Origin: JAUIAI01 sp041396585
GTDB taxonomy: Bacteria > Pseudomonadota > Gammaproteobacteria > Burkholderiales > Burkholderiaceae_E
Reading direction: 5' to 3'
NCBI GenBank assembly: GCA_041396585.1
Contig: JAWKYG010000009.1
Location: forward strand, 1 to 64,000
Length of the DNA: 64,000 bases
The notes under the pieces are model-generated. The model was not told the origin of the DNA and did not search any database. It was given only the letters and a program-made list of their open reading frames with translations. Both the position numbers and the translations under genes were made by a program. Positions 1-7,486 of this stretch are shown here, one piece after another (position 1 is the first letter of the stretch; every line of letters begins with the position of its first letter).

Positions 1-1
1 C

Positions 2-169
2 GACAACCCGGTCGCGATGGCGCTCTGGGCCGTGTTGATCATGGTGCTGGTGCTGATCGCCATTGCCAGTGTGATTGGTCTCGTGGTTCTGGTGCCTGTG
101 CTCGGGCATGCAAGCTGGCACGCCTACCGTGAGGTGGTCGAACCGCCCGATGCATCCGATGCGATCTAA
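2..169 (+). CDS. C-terminal end of an integral membrane protein, DUF2189-like (5' truncated)
   Basis: Only the last 55 codons are inside the window, read in the frame that ends at the TAA at 167-169. The visible peptide is one long hydrophobic helix of Val, Leu and Ile, then GHASWHAYREVVE and a short acidic tail. That ending resembles the C-terminus of DUF2189 inner-membrane proteins, where a final helix is followed by a WHAYR motif. The function of that family is unknown to me. The start lies upstream of the window. The DUF2788 gene follows 81 bp downstream on the same strand. Family assignment is moderate; that it is a membrane protein is clear. Confidence 0.55.
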   Translation, partial: DNPVAMALWAVLIMVLVLIAIASVIGLVVLVPVLGHASWHAYREVVEPPDASDAI

Positions 170-192
170 AAAAAACGCCGGGCCGCCCCGGG
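168..192 (-). terminator. Possible minus-strand terminator hairpin
   Basis: Read on the minus strand, a GC hairpin (CCGGG at 187-191 pairing with CCCGG at 178-182 around a 4-nt loop) is followed by eight T (A at 168-175 on the plus strand). It would act as a back-up stop for leftward transcription running past the stronger hairpin at 468-489. It has no T run for plus-strand transcripts. Confidence 0.3.
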
Positions 193-250
193 ATTGCTTC
201 GGCCCCCTTGACCGGTGGGCCGGGTGCAGCCCGGCCCCGGGGGTTTGTTG

Positions 251-460
251 ATGTTCGGCTACACGGAAGAACAGATTGCCCAGTTCGGGGTGACCTTCGG
301 CGTCGGGGCGTTCATCGCCTACATGCTGTTCATCATCTGGAACCTGGCCCGCGAAGCGAAGGCTGGCCGCTTCGGCACCTTCGTGCTGTTTTTCGTGCTG
401 GCTTTCGGCATGCTCGGTTTCATCGCCAAATCCATCATTCAGTGGGTGATGGGCATTTAG
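251..460 (+). CDS. Small membrane protein, DUF2788 family
   Basis: A 69-residue protein beginning MFGYTEEQIAQFG with two predicted membrane helices, roughly residues 10-28 and 43-66, joined by a short basic loop containing LAREAKAGRFG. Length, the two-helix layout and the KAGRFGTFVLF segment fit DUF2788, a small inner-membrane family common in Pseudomonas and relatives. Its role is not known to me. I chose the ATG at 251 because the protein then has the normal family length; an upstream in-frame start at 215 would add 12 residues with no family resemblance. It lies between a DUF2189-like gene and a convergent GGDEF gene. Confidence 0.75.
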   Translation: MFGYTEEQIAQFGVTFGVGAFIAYMLFIIWNLAREAKAGRFGTFVLFFVLAFGMLGFIAKSIIQWVMGI

Positions 461-489
461 AAAAAAAAGACCGGCTCAGGGCCGGTCTT
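461..489 (-). terminator. Rho-independent terminator for the leftward GGDEF gene
   Basis: An inverted repeat, AAGACCGGC at 468-476 and GCCGGTCTT at 481-489, with a 4-nt loop. On the minus strand it is followed by a run of T (A at 461-468 on the plus strand). It sits 25 bp beyond the stop of the minus-strand gene at 515 and directly after the DUF2788 stop, so it mainly ends leftward transcription. Confidence 0.75.
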
Positions 490-514
490 GGGTCGTGCAG
501 CCGAATCAGGCAGC

Positions 515-2059
515 TCAGGGTGAGCGGCGCCCGAGCTTGCCGGCCTGAACCTGCACCAGCGTGCGCTTGATCGCGAACATGGAACTGCGTGCCCGGCCCA
601 GGATCTCGTCCGGGCGGCGTCCGTGCATTGGCGCCACCGCGCTGCCCACCGATGCCGCGATCGTGCAGGTAAGGCTGGTCAGAACGATGGGCGCCGACAG
701 AGCCTCCATCACCTTCTCGGCGATCTGGTTCGCACGTTCCAGATTGTTGACGCTGTCGAGCACCAGCACGAACTCATTGCCGCCGGTGCGTGCGATCAGA
801 TCTTGTTCGCGCAACACGCGCTGCAGGCGACGCGCGACGATGCACAGAATCTGGTCGCCAAAGCCTTCGCCATTGGCCTTGTTCAGTTCACCGAAGCGGT
901 TGATATCCACGCAGAGCACCGCAAACGGCTGGCGGCGCAGATCGCGTGCCAGCATCGTCGAGATGCGCTTGTGCAGCGCCCGCCGATTCAGCGCGCCGGT
1001 GAGCGGGTCGCGCACGGCCGCGCGCTCGTTGGCCTGCCGGCGCAGCCAGTCCGAGGTCTGGTCGCTGACCGTCCACAACAGCCCGCGCCCCGGATTGCCA
1101 GGGTCGAAACGGCGCACCTGCACGCTGAAGTAACGCGGTGTGGCGCCGTTGAGCGACAGGTTGACCGTGCGACTGTCGTGGCCGATGACTCGCTTGTCGG
1201 CACGGTCGATGAGTTTTTGCAGGCGCTCGCGGGTCATGCCCACCGCCGATGCGAGCTCGGCCATCAGGGTGTCGCCGGTGCCCTCACCAAACCACTGACG
1301 GAAACGCGCGTTGGCCCGCCCGAGCTTGCCATTGACGGTCTGGGCGATGCCCAGCTGGCTGGTGCTGAACAGAGCCAATTGCTGAGACATCAGCGAACGC
1401 TCGCGGCTGCGTGCGCGCTGGCTCTGATCGAGCGTGGTCAGCGAGCGCAACACCTGATCGATGACCAGCGCCGTGGCCACCAGCAAGCCGGCGACCAGGA
1501 TGGACGAGACCGTGCCGATCTGGCTGATCGCGCCGATCAGCGAGGCGACCACCAATGGAGCCGCCGCTGCCGCATAGACGAGCGGACTGGCGGCGAGCGG
1601 GCGCAGCAACAGCAGTGGCGCGGCGATACTCATCAGGACCAGCGCCAGCTGGGAGTCAGCGGCCGGCGCCGTGCGGGAGGCGACGATTGCCGCGATGAAC
1701 CCGTGAACCACGAAGGTGGCAGCGGCCGATCGCCGCTCCACGCGGCGCAGGGCAACGGCGTCGGTGGTCAGACCGGACAGCCGGCGCGACAGGATCACGG
1801 CCTGGGCGACGATGATCGCCATGCACATGACCGCGCCGACGGCAAGCACGGCGGGAGACATCTTGCCTATGCCAAGCAGCGATGTGGCCAGGAGGAGGAC
1901 AGCGCTGATCGCGCCGGTGAACAAGGCATTGGACTGTATGGCCGCAACCCGCGGTTCAAGGCGGGACGGGTCATGAGTGAACAGCCAGTTCTTGGCAGTG
2001 GCCAGGGAAAATCGCATACAGCGCAGACTCAGGCGGTGGCTTCGCGAAACCAGGAGCAT
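515..2059 (-). CDS. Membrane GGDEF-domain protein with degenerate GGNEF signature
   Basis: This 514-residue protein has several N-terminal membrane helices (about residues 47-220), a PAS-like middle region (about 230-345) and a C-terminal GGDEF domain from the DPLTGALNRRAL motif onward. GGDEF domains make cyclic di-GMP from two GTP. Here the signature reads RTGGNEF: the metal-binding third residue, normally Asp or Glu, is Asn. An upstream block also deviates (INRFGELN in place of the usual DxDxFKxIND). No EAL domain is present. It may therefore be a catalytically weak or dead GGDEF protein that binds nucleotide or works as a sensor. An internal ATG at 2017 is an alternative start. A terminator follows at 461-489. 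The family call is strong, activity uncertain. Confidence 0.85.
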   Translation of the reverse strand: MLLVSRSHRLSLRCMRFSLATAKNWLFTHDPSRLEPRVAAIQSNALFTGAISAVLLLATSLLGIGKMSPAVLAVGAVMCMAIIVAQAVILSRRLSGLTTDAVALRRVERRSAAATFVVHGFIAAIVASRTAPAADSQLALVLMSIAAPLLLLRPLAASPLVYAAAAAPLVVASLIGAISQIGTVSSILVAGLLVATALVIDQVLRSLTTLDQSQRARSRERSLMSQQLALFSTSQLGIAQTVNGKLGRANARFRQWFGEGTGDTLMAELASAVGMTRERLQKLIDRADKRVIGHDSRTVNLSLNGATPRYFSVQVRRFDPGNPGRGLLWTVSDQTSDWLRRQANERAAVRDPLTGALNRRALHKRISTMLARDLRRQPFAVLCVDINRFGELNKANGEGFGDQILCIVARRLQRVLREQDLIARTGGNEFVLVLDSVNNLERANQIAEKVMEALSAPIVLTSLTCTIAASVGSAVAPMHGRRPDEILGRARSSMFAIKRTLVQVQAGKLGRRSP

Positions 2060-2220
2060 AGCGGCAATCCGGTCGCCGCCGTGTGACCTTATCGTTGTTC
2101 GGTCGCCGACCGCGGATGAACTGTCTTTCGGACCCGGGCAATCACCCCGGATACGTGATTTTTGTCATTCAGCCCTGTTTTCATTTCAGGATGTGGAAGC
2201 AAGAGCCCGTCGAGGCGGTG

Positions 2221-3078
2221 TCAGGCCCGACAGTCACCAGCCGCGCCCGGTGCCGTAGCGGCGCTGATCCCCTGCAATGCCCGTTGCCGCCCTTCATGCA
2301 TCGCCGCCTGCAGCCAACGATCGTTCTCGGGCAGGCGTTCGCGCGAACTCTCCCTGTGCCAGAGGTGAATCACCGGTGCTGCAAAGCGCAGACTCTTGAC
2401 CCGCTGTCCGGCGTTGATCAGGCGCACCGCCAGCTCGGAGTCTTCGAGGCCCCAGCCGACGATCCGCTCCTCGAAGCCATCGACCCTGAGCAAGGCCTCG
2501 GTGGCCACCGAGAAGTTACATCCGCGAACCCATTGCCAGCGCGCGGGCGCCCGGCGTCGCCAGCCGCCATCGGGCAGGCGCAGCAGCGGCGCGGCCCGAT
2601 TGATCCGCCCGCGCAGGCGGTCCAGCCACCAGGCCGCAAGGCCGCGACCGGCGATGTCGATTCGGCCCGCCTCGAGCAGATCCGTATAAGAGCGGCTGGC
2701 CAGGATGCGCGCGCCGGCGAGGATGGCGCCAGGCTCCTGCAAGCGGACATGGTCGCTGACGAAATCGCGCAGCGGCACGCAATCACCGTCGAGAAAGATC
2801 GCCAGCCGCGATCGGGTCCGGGCGATCGCGCGATTCATGATCAGCGACTTGCGAAAGCCGTCGTCCTCGTGCCAGCAATGCTCGAGCGGCAGTCCCCGTT
2901 GTTGCCAATGGCGGATCACTGCCGCCGTGTCTGGCGTGCTGCCATCGTCACCGATGATGATCTGCGCCGGCCTCAGTGACTGTGCGGCCAGACCTTCGAA
3001 GACGCGCTCGAGCGCGGCCGGCCGGTTGTAGGTGGAAACCAGGATCGTGGCGTCGGCCACGGGACGATTGGAAGGCAT
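2221..3078 (-). CDS. Family 2 glycosyltransferase (GT-A fold)
   Basis: A 285-residue cytoplasmic glycosyltransferase that would transfer a sugar from a nucleotide-sugar donor. Visible motifs are ILVSTYNRP (12-20), IIGDDGS (41-47), the metal-binding FLDGD (95-99) and a C-terminal GWGLEDSEL (208-216), which resembles the acceptor/catalytic segment of GT2 enzymes with a GT7-like C-terminal domain. I start it at the ATG at 3078. The reading frame runs on upstream to 3258, but that part translates an 18-bp tandem repeat into a low-complexity Arg/Pro peptide unlike the family. The acceptor cannot be told. The GGDEF gene follows 161 bp downstream on the same strand. Confidence 0.8.
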   Translation of the reverse strand: MPSNRPVADATILVSTYNRPAALERVFEGLAAQSLRPAQIIIGDDGSTPDTAAVIRHWQQRGLPLEHCWHEDDGFRKSLIMNRAIARTRSRLAIFLDGDCVPLRDFVSDHVRLQEPGAILAGARILASRSYTDLLEAGRIDIAGRGLAAWWLDRLRGRINRAAPLLRLPDGGWRRRAPARWQWVRGCNFSVATEALLRVDGFEERIVGWGLEDSELAVRLINAGQRVKSLRFAAPVIHLWHRESSRERLPENDRWLQAAMHEGRQRALQGISAATAPGAAGDCRA

Positions 3079-3132
3079 CGGTGTTTCGCGCCGGTCAGGT
3101 GTCGCGGTGGGGCGAGCATAACGGTTAGCGCG

Positions 3133-3276
3133 GGGCGCGAAGCGCCTCGGGCATACGAAGCGCCTCGGGCATACGAAGCGGCGAGTCCATACGAAGGGGC
3201 CAAAGGTAGACGAACCGGCCAAGGCATACGAAGGGGCCAAGGTAGACGAACCGGCCAAGGCATACGAAGCGGCCTG
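3133..3276. repeat. 18-bp tandem repeat, eight imperfect units
   Basis: Eight consecutive 18-bp units start at 3133, 3151, 3169, 3187, 3205, 3223, 3241 and 3259. The core is ATACGAAG followed by CGCCTCGG, CGGCGAGT or GGGCCAA variants. Units 5 and 7 are identical (GGTAGACGAACCGGCCAA) and alternate with ATACGAAG units, so a 36-bp higher-order repeat covers part of the array. The array sits between the glycosyltransferase start and the tRNA promoter and touches the putative -35 box. Confidence 0.85.
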
Positions 3277-3302
3277 GCCATGATCTCGGGCCGGTCTATA
3301 CT
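3275..3302 (+). promoter_or_regulatory. Putative promoter of the CAT-anticodon tRNA gene
   Basis: A -10 like box TATACT at 3297-3302 lies 16 bp downstream of TGGCCA at 3275-3280, which matches the -35 consensus at four of six positions. The mature tRNA begins nine bases after the -10 box, the expected distance for a tRNA made with almost no leader. Confidence 0.5.
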
Positions 3303-3311
3303 CGCTGCGCC

Positions 3312-3390
<79 letters not shown>

Positions 3391-3556
3391 GACTTCAGAC
3401 GGCAGCCGAGAGGCCTGGGCGACGCCGAACCGGTTTGACGCAGGCCATGCCGGTCATGCGGTGAAGCGCAAGTGTTCGAATGTCTTCGGCAATCGCGTCA
3501 GGGCGTCCGTTCGTGCAGCCAGGGCTCTCGCACGCGCCGCCATGCGAAGGATCCCA

Positions 3557-4492
3557 TCAGAGCCGTTGCGCCGAGAACGTATCGCAACGCCGGTGATCGC
3601 CGCTGTCCAGCCCGATCCGGAACCAGCGCGAGCGCTGTTCGGAACTGCCGTGCGTGAACGCCTCCGGTACCACCACGCCGCTCGATTGACGCATCATCGC
3701 ATCGTCACCGACAGCCGCTGCCGCGCGCAGCCCTTCCTCGACATCACCACGCTCCAGCCAGCCCTTGGCCTGTTGCGAGTGATGCGCCCACACACCCGCA
3801 TAGCAATCGGCCTGTAGCTCGAGGCGGACCGACTTCTCGTTATAGGCGCGCTCGGGCAGAGATTGCCGCCAGGCATCCATCTGGCGCATGGTGCCGGTGA
3901 CGTTCTGGACATGATGGCCGACCTCGTGGGCCAGGACATAGGCCTGGGCGAAATCGCCCGGCGCGCCCAGCCGCTGGTGCAGCACCCGGTAAAAGCCAAG
4001 ATCGATATAGACGCGTTGGTCGGCCGGGCAGTAGAACGGGCCCGCGGCCGCGCTGCCCATCCCGCAGGCGGTGCGGGTGCCGCCTTCGTAGAGCACCAGT
4101 TTCGGCGGCGGATACTGCGAGCCGCCGGCGCGAAACTGAGCCGACCAGACATCCTCGGTGCTGGCGAGCACCACCGACACGAACTTGCCGAGTTCGTCGT
4201 CGGGGGAACCGGAGCGCGTTGTTTCCTGGATCTGCTGCATCGGCATGCCGCCGGAGCCGCCGCTGAAGATGCCCAGCAGGGTGAGCGGATTGATCCCGAG
4301 AAGCCAGGCGATGACCAGGCCGATCAGGATCGTGCCGATTCCGATGCCGCCACCGCGACGCACGCGCGGCCTGCCGCCGCCGAGCCCGCCGAGACCACCC
4401 AGGCCGCCTAGGCCACCCAGACCGCCGCCATTCGAACCCGAGCCGCGTCGGTCTTCAATGTTGCTGCTCTCACGTTGTCCGCGCCATCGCAT
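3557..4492 (-). CDS. ypfJ: YpfJ-family neutral zinc metallopeptidase
   Basis: A 311-residue membrane-anchored peptidase. It opens with MRWRGQRESSNIEDRR as in E. coli YpfJ, has a Gly-rich linker with four GGL repeats (about 22-40), one membrane helix (about 50-75) and a zinc peptidase domain with HEVGH (189-193) and a downstream LELQADC (224-230) supplying the third ligand region. The domain would face the periplasm. The start is firm: AGGAGG stands 8 nt before the ATG at 4492, and the family N-terminus begins there; the longer upstream frame is spurious. It is divergent from the DUF1223 gene. Its substrate is unknown. Confidence 0.92.
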   Translation of the reverse strand: MRWRGQRESSNIEDRRGSGSNGGGLGGLGGLGGLGGLGGGRPRVRRGGGIGIGTILIGLVIAWLLGINPLTLLGIFSGGSGGMPMQQIQETTRSGSPDDELGKFVSVVLASTEDVWSAQFRAGGSQYPPPKLVLYEGGTRTACGMGSAAAGPFYCPADQRVYIDLGFYRVLHQRLGAPGDFAQAYVLAHEVGHHVQNVTGTMRQMDAWRQSLPERAYNEKSVRLELQADCYAGVWAHHSQQAKGWLERGDVEEGLRAAAAVGDDAMMRQSSGVVVPEAFTHGSSEQRSRWFRIGLDSGDHRRCDTFSAQRL

Positions 4493-4591
4493 GATCCACC
4501 TCCTGTCGGGTTCGTCGCACCGGCGCGGTAAGCGTCCCGGGCGAGAGCGGCATTGTAAGACCCGGGGCGCCACGGCGACCGAGATTCCGCC

Positions 4592-5488
4592 ATGTCGACA
4601 CCTGCCATTCTTACGAATCCTGACAAACGCCGGCGCTTTCAAGCTGCGATCGGGCAGCGTTTCGCCCTTTGTATGCGCGCTCTTGCGGCCGGCGTGACGC
4701 TCTGTATCGGCGTCGCGGCCACGGCAGCCCCGGCCGTCCCGCGGCCGACTCAACTTGCCGGTTCGGCGGGCCCGGTCTGTCGGGCCGGTGGTTCGGACAG
4801 GCGCACCCCGGTTGTCGAGCTCTATACATCGGAGGGTTGCAGCAGCTGTCCACCGGCGGATCGTTGGCTGTCGGCGCTCGCCGCCAGCGGCCTTGGCGAT
4901 CAGGTGCTTGCGCTTGCCATGCATGTGGACTACTGGGATCGATTGGGCTGGCCCGACCGCTTTGCCGATCGCCGCTTTACGGATCGCCAACGCGCACTCG
5001 CGCAGGCCGGGCGTCTGCGCTCCATTTACACGCCCCAGGTGGTGATCGACGGTCAGGATGTCCGTCGCTGGTGGGACGGCGAGCGCGTGGTGGATGCCTT
5101 GCGCGTACAGCAGGTCATGCCGGCAGTGCTCCGGCTGCGCATCGAAGCGCGCCGCGGGGCCGGCGCGGTGCGCCTGATCTCGAGCGCCGATCCGGTCAGC
5201 GACGAGCCGTTGCCGCCCGCCTGGCGGCTTATCACCGGCCTGACCCAGGACGGGCTCGCGAGCACGGTCGCACGCGGCGAAAACGCCGGGCGCGAACTGC
5301 GTCATGATCGCGTCGTGCGCGCCTGGCTGGAAAGAGCCCGCCCGGGGGTCGGTGAGCATGATGATCGGTTCGCGCTTGATGGCGAGACAGGCACGGGCAC
5401 CCTGCACGCGTTCGCCATGGCCGTCGATGGTCGGGGCCGCCCCCTGCAGGCGGCCTTTTGCACGTTGCCCGCGCCGGGGCCGCGCTAG
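4592..5488 (+). CDS. Exported DUF1223 protein with thioredoxin-like CSSC motif
   Basis: A 298-residue protein with a hydrophobic N-terminal segment ending ATAAPA, then VELYTSEGCSSCPPADRW (cysteines 83 and 86), the hallmark of DUF1223, a thioredoxin-fold family usually exported to the periplasm. The CxxC-type pair suggests a redox role, but no substrate is established to my knowledge. The N-terminus is uncertain: from ATG 4592 a basic 27-residue stretch precedes the signal-like segment, while ATG 4673 (MRALAAG) would give a conventional signal peptide directly. No clear Shine-Dalgarno site decides. It is transcribed away from ypfJ. Confidence 0.82.
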   Translation: MSTPAILTNPDKRRRFQAAIGQRFALCMRALAAGVTLCIGVAATAAPAVPRPTQLAGSAGPVCRAGGSDRRTPVVELYTSEGCSSCPPADRWLSALAASGLGDQVLALAMHVDYWDRLGWPDRFADRRFTDRQRALAQAGRLRSIYTPQVVIDGQDVRRWWDGERVVDALRVQQVMPAVLRLRIEARRGAGAVRLISSADPVSDEPLPPAWRLITGLTQDGLASTVARGENAGRELRHDRVVRAWLERARPGVGEHDDRFALDGETGTGTLHAFAMAVDGRGRPLQAAFCTLPAPGPR

Positions 5489-5648
5489 GGACACACTGAT
5501 CTATTCGGCATGCGCTCTGCGGTCCCGTTTCGGGTGGTCCGCGGCGTTGCAAATGCTCGCGATATCACCCGATATCGCTGCGCGTTGCGCCTCGCGGCTC
5601 ATCACGCCAGCGCGCCGTCATGGGCTCGTGAGGTATTGCAACAGCCTG

Positions 5649-7268
5649 CTAGTGACCCGTGCTCAGAGCCATCACCGCATATCGGCTGCGATCGCGGCGC
5701 GCGCGCCGTTGGAGCAGGCACCAGCCATCGTGATCATCATCGCAGGCGCGCGCCGCGTCGATCGGCGTCGGCCCCTCGCCCAGATCGAGTTGCCCGATCA
5801 CGGGCGAGAGCCATTGCACGATCAGGCGATGAATCCGGATGTCGGGTTCGAGACTGCCGCAGGGCCCCGGCAACAACGCATCGTCGCCGGCATCCGGTGT
5901 CCATGAAACTCCGTCTGGCCGATTGCCGGCCCAGGCTTGCTCATGCAGCCGGGAAATCAGTGGCGCCAGCGCCGCCGCCGTATGCGCGCTGCCCAGCCAG
6001 CGCCAATTCGCGATCAGATGCCATGCGCGCGCGTCGTGCAGTGGATCGTGTTCATGCAAGAGCAGCGCGATACCGGCCGGCCACCGGGGCGGGCGCGCTT
6101 GCGCGAGCAACGCGCGCAGATTCCGGGCGTGAGCACCGGCTGCCTGCCGGCCCGTACAGGTGCCGGGGCAGCGACCGAGCTGATGGGCAAAGCATGCCTG
6201 ACCGACGGCGACGGCTTCGAGGCCGAGCGTGGCCATGCACATCTGCCGGGCACGCGCTTGCTCCATGAGCCAGGCTCGCGCGCGCTGGCGACTCGGAAAC
6301 GGGCCGGCCCAGTCTTCGATCGACGGATCCAGCGCCCGCCAAGGGCGCGGTGAGGCCGCAAGCCCGTCGGCATCGGCCACCAGCACGCTCGGTTCGGCCA
6401 CACGCCGCGAGGCGCGGTTCTGCGCCGGCATCAGACGGCGGATCGCATCCGCCTCTGCGAGCAGCGCGCCGAACTCGCCGGCGCAGGTCTGCCAGCGCAA
6501 CGCGCGGGTTTCACTGGCCAGGCGAAGACCCCGTTCAGTGCGGTGATCGGCGGAGAAATGCGATGGCACGCGCTCGCGCAGATTGATGCTTTTGCCGATA
6601 TAGAGCGGCTGACCGGCCAGGCCGACGAACATGTATACGCCCGGCCGCGCCGGCAGGGCCTGGATGCTGCCGATGCCCAGATGGGCTGGCAGACTCGGCT
6701 TGGCGAGCAATCGGCGCATCTGTTCGCGCACCGCGTCTTCGCCATGCAGCATGATCAGTCGCTGCCAGAGCCGCAACAAGACCTCGGCGTCACCGAGTGC
6801 CGTGTGTCGTTGCACCGGGCCGAGCTGGTGGCGGGCGATCAGGGCGTCCAGGCCGTGCCCCTCGCGTGTTGGGTCGAGCGCTCGCGACAAGCGGACGGTG
6901 CACAACACATCGGGCGCGAAGGCCTGCCCGCAGCGTTCGAACTCGGCCTTCAGGAAACCGTGGTCGAAGCGCGCCTGATGGGCCACGAACAGGGCGCCGT
7001 CCAGCCAGCCGGCCACGGTCTGGGCGATGTCGGCGAAGCGCGGGGCGCCGATCAGCCGCTCGGGGGTGATCCCGGTCAGAAAGCGGATGCCGGGATCGAT
7101 CGCAGTCTGGGGATCGACGAGACTGGAAAAGCGGGCCACGGTGGGTGGGCCGATGCCGTCCGGTGGCCAGCGCAGACGAATCACCGCAATCTCGATGATG
7201 CGATCGCGGCGCGGTGACATACCCGTGGTTTCCAGATCGACAAAGGCGAGGTCGGTAGGCTGAGCCAT
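5649..7268 (-). CDS. DEDDh 3'-5' exonuclease fused to a GIY-YIG (Cho/UvrC-like) nuclease
   Basis: A 539-residue two-domain nuclease. Residues 1-175 are a DnaQ-type exonuclease with FVDLETTG (D11, E13), HQARFD (D102) and HTALGD (H155, D160), the complete DEDDh set. From about residue 205 a GIY-YIG domain follows (PGVYMF at 209-214, LYIGKSINLRER at 222-233), as in UvrC and the nucleotide-excision endonuclease Cho. A long C-terminal part has a CFAH...CPGTC cysteine cluster like that in UvrC/Cho. Fusions of this type are known and often labelled DNA polymerase III epsilon or excinuclease Cho. A DNA-repair role is inferred. It stands alone, divergent from the helicase gene. Confidence 0.85.
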   Translation of the reverse strand: MAQPTDLAFVDLETTGMSPRRDRIIEIAVIRLRWPPDGIGPPTVARFSSLVDPQTAIDPGIRFLTGITPERLIGAPRFADIAQTVAGWLDGALFVAHQARFDHGFLKAEFERCGQAFAPDVLCTVRLSRALDPTREGHGLDALIARHQLGPVQRHTALGDAEVLLRLWQRLIMLHGEDAVREQMRRLLAKPSLPAHLGIGSIQALPARPGVYMFVGLAGQPLYIGKSINLRERVPSHFSADHRTERGLRLASETRALRWQTCAGEFGALLAEADAIRRLMPAQNRASRRVAEPSVLVADADGLAASPRPWRALDPSIEDWAGPFPSRQRARAWLMEQARARQMCMATLGLEAVAVGQACFAHQLGRCPGTCTGRQAAGAHARNLRALLAQARPPRWPAGIALLLHEHDPLHDARAWHLIANWRWLGSAHTAAALAPLISRLHEQAWAGNRPDGVSWTPDAGDDALLPGPCGSLEPDIRIHRLIVQWLSPVIGQLDLGEGPTPIDAARACDDDHDGWCLLQRRARRDRSRYAVMALSTGH

Positions 7269-7432
7269 GGTTGCTTGCGGCGTGCTTGGGGTCGGCGCGG
7301 GTTAGCGGCGAACAGGCGTCCCGGGCGCGGGTCATGAAGCGAAGTCCGCGGACCGGTTGGCGCTGGATTGCGCACCCCGGGCGCCGATCACTGCCGGAAC
7401 TGTGATTTTATCCAGTAATATCTTCGCGCGAG

Positions 7433-7455
7433 GACCGCCGTTGGGCGGTTTTTTT
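7433..7455 (+). terminator. Rho-independent terminator in the leader region of the helicase gene
   Basis: ACCGCC (7433-7438) and GGCGGT (7443-7448) form a stem with a 4-nt loop, followed by a run of T to 7455. No coding region ends upstream on this strand. It therefore either ends a short transcript begun in the 160-bp gap after 7268 or acts as an attenuator in a long leader of the RNA helicase gene. Confidence 0.6.
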
Positions 7456-7486
7456 GTCTATCGCGCTCTGATATCACCCAATTGTC

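Noticed and set aside
623..2086. Long plus-strand open frame (487 codons) opposite the GGDEF gene
   Set aside because: It is the antisense shadow of a GC-rich gene. The minus strand carries a clear multi-domain protein while the plus-strand translation is rich in Arg, Gln and Ala with no domain.
3079..3258. 60-codon N-terminal extension of the glycosyltransferase
   Set aside because: It translates the 18-bp tandem repeat into a low-complexity peptide. The GT2 domain starts just after ATG 3078.
3133..3276. 18-bp repeat array considered as a CRISPR array
   Set aside because: The units are contiguous with no unique spacers, are too short, and no cas genes are present.
3557..5494. 645-codon minus-strand frame running from ypfJ over the DUF1223 gene
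   Set aside because: Only 3557-4492 is YpfJ, with AGGAGG before its ATG. The rest is antisense to DUF1223.
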